Source: Streptomyces sp. NRRL F-5122 (lineage in GTDB: Bacteria > Actinomycetota > Actinomycetes > Streptomycetales > Streptomycetaceae). Taken from it: a stretch of DNA of 38,341 bases. The stretch spans positions 1-38,341 of the forward strand of contig NZ_LMWH01000263.1 in assembly GCF_001507435.1 (NCBI RefSeq), read 5' to 3'. The notes under the pieces are model-generated. The model made no database searches, was not told the origin of the DNA, and saw nothing but the letters and a program-made list of their open reading frames with translations. Positions 1 through 8,039 of the stretch are shown piece after piece (position 1 is the stretch's first letter; each line of letters starts with the position of its first letter). The position numbers and the translations under genes are program-made.

Positions 1-18
1 CGGTGCCTGTGTGTTGGG

Positions 19-1035
19 TCAGTATTGTTCGGTTTCTGCGAATCCGGTGTTGGTGTCGTGGTCGGCGTCGAAGGCGGCGGCGATGGGGTCGAATCCGGGT
101 GGGCTGTCTTTGAGGGCGAGGCCGAGGCCGGTCAGTTTTGCTTTGACTTCGTCGATGGATTTTGCTCCGAAGTTGCGGATGTCGAGGAGGTCGGCTTCGG
201 AGCGTGCGACGAGTTCGCCGACGGAGTGGACGCCTTCGCGTTTGAGGCAGTTGTAGGAGCGGACGGTGAGTTCGAGTTCCTCGATCGGGAGTGCCAGGTC
301 GGCGGCGAGGGCGGCGTCGGTGGGGGAGGGGCCCATGTCGATGCCTTCGGCTTCGATGTTGAGCTCGCGTGCGAGACCGAATAGTTCGACCAGGGTTTTG
401 CCGGCTGATGCCATGGCGTCGCGGGGGCGCATGGCTTGTTTGGTTTCGACGTCGACGATGAGTTTGTCGAAGTCGGTGCGTTGTTCGACGCGGGTTGCTT
501 CGACTTTGTAGGTGACTTTGAGGACGGGGCTGTAGATGGAGTCGACGGGGATACGGCCGATCTCTTGTCCGGTCTGTTTGTTCTGTACGGCGGAGACGTA
601 GCCGCGGCCGCGTTCCACGGTCAGTTCCATCTCCAGTTTGCCCTTGCCGTTGAGGGTGGCGAGGACGAGGTCGGGGTTGTGTACCTCGACGCCGGCCGGG
701 GGTGCGATGTCGGCGGCGGTGACCAGACCCGGGCCCTGCTTGCGCAGGTACATCACGACCGGCTCGTCGTGCTCCGAGGAGACGACCAGTTGTTTGATGT
801 TGAGGATCAGGTCGGTGACGTCCTGCTTGACGCCGGGGACGGTGGTGAACTCGTGCAGGACACCGTCGATGCGGACGCTGGTGACAGCGGCACCGGGGAT
901 CGACGACAGCAGGGTGCGGCGCAGGGAGTTGCCGAGGGTGTAGCCGAAGCCCGGTTCCAGTGGCTCGATCACGAACCGGGAGCGGAATTCGTCGACGACC
1001 TCTTCGGTCAACGAGGGACGCTGAGCAATCAGCAC
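19..1035 (-). CDS. rpoA: RNA polymerase alpha subunit paralog, stand-alone
   Basis: Encodes a 338-residue RNA polymerase alpha subunit, which dimerises to nucleate beta/beta' assembly and contacts activators and UP elements. Start is the GTG at 1035, giving [12 protein letters not shown], with a GGAGG-type site about 10 nt upstream; the open frame continues further upstream but reads as non-coding. The N-terminal assembly domain (about 1-230, with [19 protein letters not shown]) and the C-terminal domain (about 250-315, [17 protein letters not shown] and [12 protein letters not shown], keeping the Arg, Asn, Gly and Lys used for DNA contact) are complete. From memory it closely resembles the housekeeping Streptomyces alpha, diverging mainly in the acidic tail. 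The housekeeping gene normally follows rpsD and rpsK in a ribosomal operon; here the upstream neighbour is divergent and unrelated, so this is very probably a second copy. What lies downstream (rplQ or not) is outside the window. Confidence 0.93.
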   Translation of the reverse strand: MLIAQRPSLTEEVVDEFRSRFVIEPLEPGFGYTLGNSLRRTLLSSIPGAAVTSVRIDGVLHEFTTVPGVKQDVTDLILNIKQLVVSSEHDEPVVMYLRKQGPGLVTAADIAPPAGVEVHNPDLVLATLNGKGKLEMELTVERGRGYVSAVQNKQTGQEIGRIPVDSIYSPVLKVTYKVEATRVEQRTDFDKLIVDVETKQAMRPRDAMASAGKTLVELFGLARELNIEAEGIDMGPSPTDAALAADLALPIEELELTVRSYNCLKREGVHSVGELVARSEADLLDIRNFGAKSIDEVKAKLTGLGLALKDSPPGFDPIAAAFDADHDTNTGFAETEQY

Positions 1036-1252
1036 GGGGTATTGCCTCCAGGGTTTGGCGCCCGCTATGTGACGCCGTAGACACCATGAAGGGTACGGGC
1101 GGTTCGGCCTTGGATGCGGCTGAACCGCCCGACTCGCCCGTGCGTCGGCCGGGCCGCGGGTCCAGATCGTGCCGTCGCGGGGTGCGACCGGGGGCTGTTG
1201 CCGCCCTTGGGGCGTCAACACCGGTACATTGCGGGGGTGCATACTGGGGGCG

Positions 1253-1474
1253 ATGACAAAATCTGCTGCCCCTAAGCGTCATTTGCCTACCAGCCCCTTC
1301 AAGGCCCCGGTCGCACCGGCTCCCAAGCACTTCGCCGTGGGTGACCAGGTCACCCACGACGTGTACGGTCTCGGCCGGGTGATCGGTATCGAGGACGGAT
1401 CCGCGGCGCTCGTGGATTTCGGTTCGGAGCAGGTGCGGATCGTGAGCCCGTACGCCAAGATGACCAAGCTGTAG
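1253..1474 (+). CDS. Small Tudor/UvrD-C-like protein
   Basis: 73 residues starting at the ATG at 1253 behind a G-rich site. About 30 mostly basic or proline-rich N-terminal residues precede one compact domain: [20 protein letters not shown], then a short acidic turn, [13 protein letters not shown] and a final YAKMTKL. The pattern F-x-x-G-D-x-V-x-H-x-x-x-G-x-G-x-V is that of the small beta-barrel (Tudor-like) domain found at the C-terminus of UvrD/PcrA helicases and related to CarD/CdnL RNAP-interaction modules. Those domains bind RNA polymerase. The gene is divergent from the alpha-subunit paralog with about 217 bp between starts. A role in transcription is inference from fold and neighbourhood; no partner is shown by the sequence. 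Confidence 0.8.
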   Translation: MTKSAAPKRHLPTSPFKAPVAPAPKHFAVGDQVTHDVYGLGRVIGIEDGSAALVDFGSEQVRIVSPYAKMTKL

Positions 1475-1546
1475 GACCGCTGTGCCCGGTCACGGCACGC
1501 CAGGCCCCCCTTCTTCGGCGGGCCTGTACCGAAAGAGAGACCGCTC

Positions 1547-1729
1547 ATCGACCTGACGTCGCTGTTCTCCGCTGTGGAAGAGCAACCGCGCTGCTCCACC
1601 GCTGTGCCGCCGCCCGCGGCGACGAACCCCTTCCAGGCCCCGGACTACGAAGAGGACGACACCTTCCCGTTCGAGGACGTGCACGGGCCCGCCGCGGGCC
1701 TGCACGCCGGGCGGCCCGAGGCGGCCTGA
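1547..1729 (+). CDS. Possible small acidic protein, start unclear
   Basis: An open frame with Streptomyces-like codon use runs from directly after the TAG at 1472-1474, in the same frame as the Tudor-like gene, to TGA at 1727-1729. There is no ATG or GTG near its coding-like beginning. An AAAGAGAG sequence at 1532-1539 sits about 7 nt before an ATC codon at 1547, which would be a rare start; the next in-frame GTG is at about 1574. From ATC the product is about 60 residues, beginning IDLTSLFSAVEEQPR, with an acidic middle (DYEEDDTFPFEDV). Function unknown. Alternatives are a start with a rare codon, a 3' extension of the previous gene by readthrough, or a non-coding open frame. Confidence 0.4.
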   Translation: MDLTSLFSAVEEQPRCSTAVPPPAATNPFQAPDYEEDDTFPFEDVHGPAAGLHAGRPEAA

Positions 1730-1877
1730 GCTGTCCCGCGGCCGTGGCGGCGGGTTCGACGGCCGGGTGGGTGTGGGCTGTTGCGCGGCGGTGCGGTGAG
1801 GGATGCGGCCTTCTGCGGATCGATCCAGAAGCCGTCGGACGTCGGGCGTCAGCCGTCGGGTCGGGCGTGCGGGTCGG

Positions 1878-3146
1878 TCACCGGCTGTGGTTGCGTGTCC
1901 GGGGTGCTCGTCGGTCATGCGGTGCCGGCTTTGGTGGTGTCGGCCGGCTGGTCGGCGGGTGCAGAAAAACGCGTAGGCCGGTGAGGCTGTGGAGGGTCGT
2001 CGTGGTGGCGGCCGTGGCGGTGAGCGCGAAGCTGCCGCGTGGGCCGAGTGTGTCGATCGCCCAGCCGGAGGCGGCTGCCGCACTGGCGGAGGCTGCCGCG
2101 CTGGCGGAGCCGGGCCAGGAGAATGCCTGGGTCAGGACGGATGGGTGGGCGGTCGACTCGGTGAGCTGGGAGAAGAGCGCCACAAGGGGTGGGATCGTGG
2201 CGCCGGTCAGGACTGCCATCCAGCCGAGCTGAAGCGGTGAGCCGGCGGTGAGCAGTAGCCAGGTGGCGAGCATCAAGGCGCCGGTCGCGATCGGGAGTTG
2301 CATCGCTGGTGTGGCACGCCGCCGGCGCAGCCCGTACAGCCGTCCGGTCAGCAGGCCGCTGCAGGTGGAGACGGCGAGGATCGGGGCGGCGGTGCCCGGT
2401 GCGTGGTGCTCCACCACGAACGCGGTCACCGATACCTGCAGGGCTCCGAAGTAGACCCCGATGGCGAGATTAAGGCCGATCAGGATGAAGAGGGCGCCGT
2501 GCTGCAGCGAGCGGCTCGTGGCGTGCGGGGTGCTGCGGGCGGCCGGTGCGGGCGCGCTGCCGCGGGCAGCGGCGAGGAGCAGGCTGCCGGCCACGGACAA
2601 GGAGACGGCCACCGTCGTGCCGGCCACGGGGTGTCCGGCCGCGGCGAGTGCGCTGACCGTCGCGGGTCCTACGAGGTAGGCGGCCGTGTTGCTGAGGGAC
2701 TCCAGCGCGAAAGCGGTGGGCAGTTCCGCTGCCCGGTTGGGGCGCAGCAGTGCCGCCCAGCGGGTGGCGGACATCGCGCCGAGTTGGGGGACGCCGGCGC
2801 CGACCAGCGCACCGCCCAGGGCCGGCAGCGCGTTGCGGGGGCTGGCGGTGACCAGGCACACGAGGGCGGCGACGGTGAGGGCGTGGGCGAGCAGTGCGGG
2901 CGGCAGGATGCGGCTCTGCCCGAACCGGTCCGTGAGGCGGGCCAGTTGCGGTGCTGCGAGTGCTTCGGCGACCGCGAACGCTGCGCTGACCTGGCCGGCC
3001 GTGAGGAAGCTGCCGGTGTGGCTGTGCACGAGCCAGACGAGGCTGAGGCCGGTCATCGCGCCGCCGACGCGTCCGAGTGATGCAGGCAGGAAGAAGGCGG
3101 CGGCGCCCGGGGTCCGTAGCGGCGGGCGGTAGTTCGCCGTGGGCAG
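1878..3146 (-). CDS. MFS transporter
   Basis: Major facilitator superfamily membrane protein, about 422 residues with the proposed start (392 from the internal ATG at 3056). Many hydrophobic segments are visible, with the usual loop motif between helices 2 and 3 (ARLTDRFGQSRIL), a basic central loop near residue 245 (GLRRRRA) and a Pro/Arg-rich cytoplasmic tail. The first membrane helix is encoded upstream of the ATG at 3056: that stretch reads RTPGAAAFFLPASLGRVGGA in frame, typical for this family's N-terminus. No ATG or GTG lies in frame there, but a CTG at 3146 is preceded by AAAAGGA with a 6-nt spacer, so I propose it as the start. Substrate unknown; such proteins in Streptomyces are usually drug or metabolite exporters. 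Confidence 0.85.
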   Translation of the reverse strand: MPTANYRPPLRTPGAAAFFLPASLGRVGGAMTGLSLVWLVHSHTGSFLTAGQVSAAFAVAEALAAPQLARLTDRFGQSRILPPALLAHALTVAALVCLVTASPRNALPALGGALVGAGVPQLGAMSATRWAALLRPNRAAELPTAFALESLSNTAAYLVGPATVSALAAAGHPVAGTTVAVSLSVAGSLLLAAARGSAPAPAARSTPHATSRSLQHGALFILIGLNLAIGVYFGALQVSVTAFVVEHHAPGTAAPILAVSTCSGLLTGRLYGLRRRRATPAMQLPIATGALMLATWLLLTAGSPLQLGWMAVLTGATIPPLVALFSQLTESTAHPSVLTQAFSWPGSASAAASASAAAASGWAIDTLGPRGSFALTATAATTTTLHSLTGLRVFLHPPTSRPTPPKPAPHDRRAPRTRNHSR

Positions 3147-3458
3147 GGCGAGTCCTTTTCGCTGCCCGGTGGGACGGCCCGCCCGGTTCGTCGGTGCCCG
3201 AATGTAGCGACCCGTGTCGCCGCCTGGAACCGTCCAGTGCTGGCGTGGAGAGGGGACACGCGCCCCGCACCGACTCCGTCACCGGGCAGACGTCTCGATG
3301 TTCGGTGGGCGGCTATTCTCGCCGCGGGGGCGGGCGGTGTCCATCACGGCATGGACCGGGGCCTTCTATGATGTCGAGCAGCCGTAGGCCGGTGGCCCGG
3401 GCGGGCGACAGCAATCCGGAAGTGTGTTCCTCTGGTTACCGCATTCCTTCGAGGACGG
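3147..3458. other. Intergenic, no gene seen
   Basis: About 310 bp between the MFS transporter start and the 3' end of the Fic-like gene. Open frames here lack a convincing ribosome site or recognisable product. I see no strong hairpin or promoter. Confidence 0.5.
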
Positions 3459-3842
3459 TCAGTTGGCGGCCCAGGCGCGTAACTGCTGGGTGATCCGAGC
3501 CACTCCGAGGACCCCGGAAGTGGCGTCCCGCACGAGTACGACGGCTGCTGTGGGCGGATACGCGATCGGGTGCTCGTTGAGGATCAGGTAGGCCTGTGTG
3601 GCGTGCCAGGCGAAGGCCTCGCCTGAGTGCTCCAGAGGTGGCAGTTTCGCCAGAGTCTGCAGCAGCGCGGCTGCCTTGAGGTACGGGGAAGCGTGGATGT
3701 CGCGTTCCCTCGCCCGGGCGTTGACCCGGGCGAGGGCGGCGTAGAGCGGGCCGTGGTCGTCGACCTGGGGGTCACCGTCCAGGAGTTCGGCAGCGTGCAG
3801 CAGGAACGCGACGTCGAGCGGGTGGGGGCCGGGCTTGGCCAC
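3459..3842 (-). CDS. Fic/Doc-fold toxin-like protein, active site degenerate
   Basis: 127 residues from a GTG at 3842. The profile LDVAFLLHAAELL...GDPQVDDHGPLYAALARV...KAAALLQTLAKLPPLEHS...FAWHATQAYLILNE matches the small Streptomyces proteins usually annotated as fic-family toxin components. The place of the Fic/Doc core H-x-F-x-(D/E)-G-N-(K/R) is occupied by LPPLEHSGEAF, so the catalytic His and the GN(K/R) phosphate loop are absent; by sequence alone it should not AMPylate or phosphorylate like Doc. It lies immediately downstream of a ribbon-helix-helix-type antitoxin gene that is frameshifted. A second, intact pair of the same type is at 21168-21775. Toxicity and mode of action are unknown. 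Confidence 0.75.
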   Translation of the reverse strand: MAKPGPHPLDVAFLLHAAELLDGDPQVDDHGPLYAALARVNARARERDIHASPYLKAAALLQTLAKLPPLEHSGEAFAWHATQAYLILNEHPIAYPPTAAVVLVRDATSGVLGVARITQQLRAWAAN

Positions 3843-4134
3843 GCGGCGTGCCCTTGCCCGTGGCTCTCGATCTCCTGGCGTGCCTGCTGCTCGGCTGCTC
3901 GCTGTTCCTCGCTGGGATCCATGCTGCTGGGTTCAGCGGCGAAGGCCGCGCCGCTGCGGGCCTTGGACTCCTTGAACCTTCCAGGAACCGCTGCTCGTCG
4001 GCGGTCGCCCGCGCGTAGGCGGCGGAGAGGATGTACTCCTGCATGCTGACCCCCTCCTGCTTCGCGGCCGCGGCGATGGCCGCCCGCTGCTCGGGGTCGG
4101 GGACGCGCAGGTTCATGGCCTTGACATCCGACAT
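3840..4134 (-). pseudogene. Frameshifted RHH-type antitoxin
   Basis: ATG at 4134 begins MSDVKAMNLRVPDPEQRAAI, then a short helix pair (KQEGVSMQEYILSAAYARAT), the usual pattern of an Arc/CopG-like DNA-binding antitoxin paired with Fic-like toxins. After DEQRFLEG the frame runs into Pro/Arg-rich sequence. The expected continuation (FKESKARSGAAFAAE...EEQRAAEQQARQEIES) is found in another frame from about 3965 downwards, so a net 1-nt deletion (or 2-nt insertion) lies near 3970-3980. Even in the restored frame no stop is met before the toxin start, so the exact 3' end is unclear. The downstream toxin is therefore probably without a normal antitoxin. A sequencing indel is the alternative. Confidence 0.65.
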
Positions 4135-4235
4135 GCCACCAATGCCGCCAGTGGTACCAGTGTTTGAGCCTTGAGGTTCAGCCGTCTTGCGTCCGGGAGC
4201 CGGCCACGAACAAGATCGGGGCCGGCGCGAGCGTC

Positions 4236-4430
4236 CGACCGGTGCGAGGGTTACTGCGGCTCTTCGGCCTGTGCCTCGTCCGTCCTTGGGTGCGGTGTCC
4301 TGCTCGGTGGGGGCGGTGTCGTGGGCGGAGCTGCCCTGCTCGGTGCGGTGGGCCTGGGTGCGGCCGCGAGGTTCTCCAGGGTGGTGGGTGCGAGGGTGGT
4401 CTTGATCGTCGCGGAGTTGCTCGGGTGGTG
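4236..4430 (-). pseudogene. Truncated copy of the 3' end of the gene at 6028-6729
   Basis: This stretch closely matches 6012-6195, including the TAA stop (4251-4253) and a few bases beyond it. Minus-strand pieces read TIKTTLAPTTLENLAA, then in another frame RTQAHRTEQGSSAHDTAPTE, then back to TDEAQAEEPQ; the intact gene reads GIKTTVVRTTLENL, RTQAHRTKQGSS and TDQAQTEESK in one frame. Two single-base indels (near 4288 and near 4368) explain the shifts. The N-terminal two thirds of the parent gene are missing, so it is a non-functional relic. Confidence 0.8.
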
Positions 4431-4554
4431 AGGTGGCGGTAAGGCCACGCGGGGTTGGAGGCAGTGGGGCAGCACGCCCGGCGCTTGCGCCGTGTCTCGA
4501 TGGCCGTCCCCGGTGCGGCACCGCGGGCCCGAACGAGGGCAGCCGTAAGGGCGT

Positions 4555-5603
4555 TCACTTGGTTTGAGGCTGTTTGGCTGTGTGGGCGGTGAGGATTGTT
4601 TGTTCTTTCTCGGTCGACAGGAACGGCGTCGATGCGCTGAAGTGCCGGTCGTCTTCGAAGGTTTCCTGTTCGCTGCGGGGTGCGAACGGCCAGGTGGCCG
4701 TGTCGTGTATGGAGTCCGTGACCGGGCGGCGGTGCGGGCCGGCGGCCGGTGTCTTCGCGCACGACGTGGCCCGGGCGGCCGCGGGTTGGGGGCCTGGTGG
4801 CAACCAGAGCGGAAGCTCCGTCCACGGTTCGACGTCGTGGTCGGGGAAGATCTGGTCATCGATGTAGACGAGTTCGGGCCGGCCTGCGGTGGCCGGTGAC
4901 GCAGGCATCCAGGTAGTCGCCCGAGCTTGCGTTGTCCGGTGCGCCGGGTACCGGGTAGTCCTCGATGTCGTCCTTCGGTGCGCCGGTCAGCAGGTTGAGG
5001 GCGAAGGCGGCGGGGTCGCGTACGTCGATGACCCGCAGTGGCCGGTCCGCCGGTGCCGGGGACGGCCATCGGGCCGCCGCGTGCCGCGCGGCGCAGCCAG
5101 GCTGTGGTGCGCCGGGCGCGGTCGTGCGGCCTGACGATCAGGCCTGGTTGGAGCACCACGACCCTTCCGGGGAAGGCGCGGTGGACCGCTTTCTCGCAGC
5201 GGTCCTTGAGCCGGCCGTGGTCGCCGCCTTCCGGCCCGGCATCGGCGGTGCCACCGTGGCGGGGGGAGGACTCGTCGGTCGGCAGGGCGGGGAAGTGGGG
5301 ATAGATGTTGATGGTGGAGACGAACAGGTAGGCGTCTGCGTGTTCGGCCGGCGCGGCAGCCGACTTCGCTACTTCGCGAGGCACGTACCCGCAGACGTCG
5401 ACAACGGCGTCGTTGGGCCCGGCCGCGGCCAGGGCGGCGAGATCCGCCTGGTCGGTCCGGTCTCCGTGCAGGGCGTGCACGCCGGGCAGGTCGGCCTGGG
5501 TCCGGCCCGGGTTGAAGACGGTCACCTCCCAGCCGCGGCGCAGCCCCTGCGCGGCGAAGGCCCGCCCGGCGAACACCGATCCACCGAGCAGGAGAAGCTT
5601 CAT
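4555..5603 (-). pseudogene. NAD(P)-binding epimerase/reductase, two frameshifts
   Basis: The family is the extended-SDR/NAD-dependent epimerase group. Start at ATG 5603 (MKLLLLGGSVFAGRAFAAQG, a Rossmann GGxxxxG) and YLFVSTINIYPHF, then GRVVVLQPGLIVRPHDRARR in the first frame. Near 5045-5056 the reading moves to a second frame (RPLRVIDVRDPAAFALNLL ... SSGDYLDACV), and near 4893-4897 to a third (RPELVYIDDQIFPDHDVEPW ... STPFLSTEKEQTI), ending with the stop at 4555. Each shift fits a single extra base. When the frames are joined the protein has its usual length (about 345 residues) and all parts, so it was inactivated recently or carries sequence errors. Another ATG at 5609 is possible. There is no recognisable operon partner. 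Confidence 0.8.
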
Positions 5604-5736
5604 GGCCATGAGTCTCGGCTTTGCCGCCGCACCCGCGGAACGGCCGTGTGCGGAGCGCGAACGGATTGCGCGTGCCGCGAAAGCGCTTGTGGTACCGGCG
5701 GAACGTGCTGGAAAGAAAAGAAGCGACGTTGTCGGT

Positions 5737-5754
5737 CGGTGTCGGTGTCGGTGT
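5737..5754. repeat. Three tandem CGGTGT hexamers
   Basis: Three perfect copies of CGGTGT lie in the region upstream of the reductase pseudogene. They may be simple slippage; no function is suggested. Confidence 0.6.
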
Positions 5755-5988
5755 CTTGGACGGTGCAGCGGGAGGTCGGCACCTGACGGTCTTCATGCCG
5801 GCACAGGGCCGCCGCGGTGCGGGTGCATCGGCGGCGCTGCAACTGCCGGCCGGAGACGGTTTTTGCAGGCTGCCGGGCAGTGGAGGCGTCCACGACGGGC
5901 ACGACGGGCACCTACCGGCCGGCGTGCGATGCACGGCGTTGCAGACGTCCGATGCGCGGTGTCCGAGTTGGTGGGTGCGGTCGGGCAG

Positions 5989-6008
5989 GCTGCCGCCGAA
6001 GCGGCAGC
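5989..6008 (-). terminator. Hairpin terminator after the winged-helix gene
   Basis: A perfect 8-bp stem with a TTCG-type tetraloop (minus strand CTGCCGC-TTCG-GCGGCAG plus an outer G-C pair) begins about 20 nt after the stop at 6028. It has no T-run, which is common for Streptomyces terminators. Confidence 0.7.
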
Positions 6009-6011
6009 ATG

Positions 6012-6195
6012 CCGCCCGGTGCGCGGGTTACTTCGACTCTTCGGTCTGCGCCTGGTCCGTCTTGGGTGCGGTGTCCTGCTCGGTGGGGGCGGTGTAGTAG
6101 ACGGAGCTGCCCTGCTTGGTGCGGTGGGCCTGGGTGCGGGCCACGAGGTTTTCCAGGGTGGTGCGCACGACGGTGGTCTTGATGCCGCGCTCGGG
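6012..6195. repeat. Direct repeat partner of 4236-4430
   Basis: The 3' part of the intact coiled-coil/winged-helix gene is repeated, in the same orientation and with roughly 80% or more identity by eye, at 4236-4430. The two copies bracket the frameshifted reductase, about 1.6 kb apart. This pattern suggests a past duplication or unequal recombination. Confidence 0.7.
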
Positions 6196-6729
6196 GTGGG
6201 CCTGGTCGAGCGCGGTGGTCACCTCGGCGGCGGAGCGCGGTTCGCTCTGCTCGCTCAGGTGCCGGCGGATGAGCTCGACCAGGGTGGGCAGGGCCGCCTT
6301 CGCGGTCTCCGCCTTGCCCGCGGTCTTGGGTGCGGACTTGGCGGCGGTCTTGGGCGCGGACTTGGCCGCAGGCTTGGGTGCGGACTTGGCTGCGGCCGGC
6401 TTCTTGTCCGTGGCCGGGGCGTCGGTGGTCTTCTTGGCCCGTGCCCGCTTGCCGGCACCGGGCTCGGTGGAGGTCTTCTCGCGGGGGGCGGGCACGGTGG
6501 TGGCCTCCGGCGTAGCCGCGCCCTGGACGGGGGCCGATGTGATGCCCAGCGCCTGCTGCACGTTGACCAGCACGGAGTGGTCGGTCTGCAGGGAGGCCAA
6601 CTCCTGCTGCAGCGCGGCGATGTCCGTGCTGATGCGCTCCTGCTCCTTGACGTTGCGCTCGAGGTCGCTGGTGACCTGCGCGGCGTACTGCGATGACAGT
6701 CCGGTGGCGGCAGTGGTGCTCTGCGACAT
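6028..6729 (-). CDS. Coiled-coil, Lys/Ala/Pro-repeat, winged-helix protein
   Basis: 233 residues from ATG 6729, with GGAAAGG about 10 nt upstream. Three parts are visible. First is an N-terminal coiled coil (about 15-65: QYAAQVTSDLERNVKEQERI...ALQQELASLQ). Second is a low-complexity linker (about 90-145) rich in Lys, Ala and Pro, with AAKSAPKPAAKSAPKTAAKS-type repeats like those of histone H1-like proteins. Third is a C-terminal winged-helix-like domain (about 150-215: LPTLVELIRRHLSEQSEPRS ... IKTTVVRTTLENLVA ... KQGSSVYYTA). Proteins of this layout are frequent in Streptomyces and are called regulatory or hypothetical. DNA binding is likely from the composition and fold; targets are unknown. 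A hairpin terminator follows, and a decayed copy of the 3' end lies at 4236-4430. Confidence 0.85.
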   Translation of the reverse strand: MSQSTTAATGLSSQYAAQVTSDLERNVKEQERISTDIAALQQELASLQTDHSVLVNVQQALGITSAPVQGAATPEATTVPAPREKTSTEPGAGKRARAKKTTDAPATDKKPAAAKSAPKPAAKSAPKTAAKSAPKTAGKAETAKAALPTLVELIRRHLSEQSEPRSAAEVTTALDQAHPERGIKTTVVRTTLENLVARTQAHRTKQGSSVYYTAPTEQDTAPKTDQAQTEESK

Positions 6730-7454
6730 GGTGTGGGGCCTTTCCGTTGTGCCGGCCGCATGAGCCGGTCCTGATGGGGCGCGGACGCAAACGTGAGCCC
6801 TGCGCTTGTGTGTTTCGGGGCTGCTGCCCAAAGGTCAGCGGTAGTAACTGCTGCGAACAGCCCGGATGAGAGATAGTACGGGTGAGTAGAGCCTGTTGTT
6901 TCACTTGAGTGACACCTGTGGCTCGAGTTGAGCTTCAGGTGCCGGGCACGCGACGGGCGTCCGGCGCGTGGTGAGGGTTGAGTCGGCGCGCATGCGTAGA
7001 GGAGCTGCCACCGCACTTTAGCCGGTGTTGTCGCTGGTGGTGCCCTGTGTGCGGGATATGAGTGGCTGCCGGGCGGCCCGCCCACCCGGTGCCTGCGGCG
7101 GGAGAATGCCCGCACGCAGGGGCGCGGACGTCCCTGTGGGCACGGGAGTGAATCGGGGCGCACATGTACCCCTTGAGTGGTACGGCGGCCCGCGGCCGCG
7201 GCATATGACAACGGCCGTCGGCGGAAGGTGTCCTGCCCGGTGGGTGTGTGACGGTGTGTGGTGCGCGGCCGTGTCCGGCCGGGGGAGGGTGTGGTCACGG
7301 GCGGTGCGGGCGCACGCGGGGGTCGCGGCCGGGCCCAGGCGGTTTCGTGTGGGGGGGTCGGTGGCGGACCAGGGAAGGAATCCGGTGCCGTGGCCGGATA
7401 GATTCGCCGGGTCGGTGGAGGGGAGCGGGACGTGGAGGGTGCGGTGGGCGGGCT
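6730..7454. other. Intergenic region, putative promoter of the 6028-6729 gene
   Basis: About 725 bp without a gene I can support. A TACTAT box on the minus strand (6873-6878) could be a -10 element for the winged-helix gene, but I find no matching -35. A small inverted repeat (TCACT-TG-AGTGA) lies at about 6900-6911. The G-rich stretch 7200-7450 has open frames that look like composition artefacts. Confidence 0.35.
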
Positions 7455-7915
7455 GTGAGTGACAACTACCTGACGGTGATTGCGACGGATCCGTACTGGC
7501 AGCCCCGTAGGGATGCGGCGGATCATGCCGCTGTCGTGCTGTCCGGGATGCTTCCCGACGACGACGCCCGCCGTGGTCTAAAAGCCACATGGCACGACGG
7601 CGTCGAGGTGGTCGTCTGCGGTGCGAGCCTTCAGAAGATCTCCTGCCCGCACTGCGCTGCGCAGTTCACCTCCCACTGGTGGCCGAGGCCGTCTCGGCAC
7701 GCTGTGACGAGGGCTTCTCGACGCTCCTCGTGGCGGTGCCCTGCTGCGAGGTCCAGACGTCGCTCAACGACCTGGTGTACGACTGGCCGATGGGGTTCGC
7801 GCGCTTCAGGATCGAGGTGCTGTATCCGAACCGGGCCTGGCTGACCGGCGAGGAACTGGCCCGTGTCGCGGACGCGCTCGGACATCCCGTGCGGCAGATC
7901 CTCATCCACATCTAG
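7455..7915 (+). pseudogene. Zinc-ribbon-like conserved hypothetical, frameshifted
   Basis: GTG at 7455 begins MSDNYLTVIATDPYWQPRRD and continues in one frame to SCPHCAAQFTSHWW. The rest (AEAVSARCDEGFSTLLVAVP, then SLNDLVYDWPMGFARF, ending HPVRQILIHI) is in another frame and stops at TAG 7913-7915. The change occurs at TGGTGGCC around 7677-7683; one lost G (TGGTGGGCC) would restore the frame and a protein of about 153 residues. CPHC and a later CC pair suggest a structural zinc site. It resembles a small Streptomyces hypothetical family; function unknown. A homopolymer sequencing error is a real alternative to true inactivation. Confidence 0.7.
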
Positions 7916-8039
7916 ACGGTTTCGTTCGCGCCACCGGGCGGTGCGGAGCCATGCCCGCGCTGCGCAGTCCGGCCACGTGGACGGCCGCTGTCCTCTCGCA
8001 GCGGCTGTCCAACGGGTGGCGGTCGGGCCCCGCTGTTGC

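Noticed and set aside
19..1035. This could be the housekeeping rpoA.
   Set aside because: The ribosomal-protein genes normally placed directly upstream are absent and a divergent gene is there instead. I cannot see what lies left of position 19, so this is strong but not final.
4441..4554. Coding remnant reading VNALTAALVRARGAAPGTAI on the minus strand.
   Set aside because: It looks somewhat coding but has no recognisable family, and it is continuous with shadows of the reductase pseudogene.
7025..7462. 145-codon plus-strand open frame upstream of the zinc-ribbon gene.
   Set aside because: No start signal, low-complexity composition and no recognisable motif.
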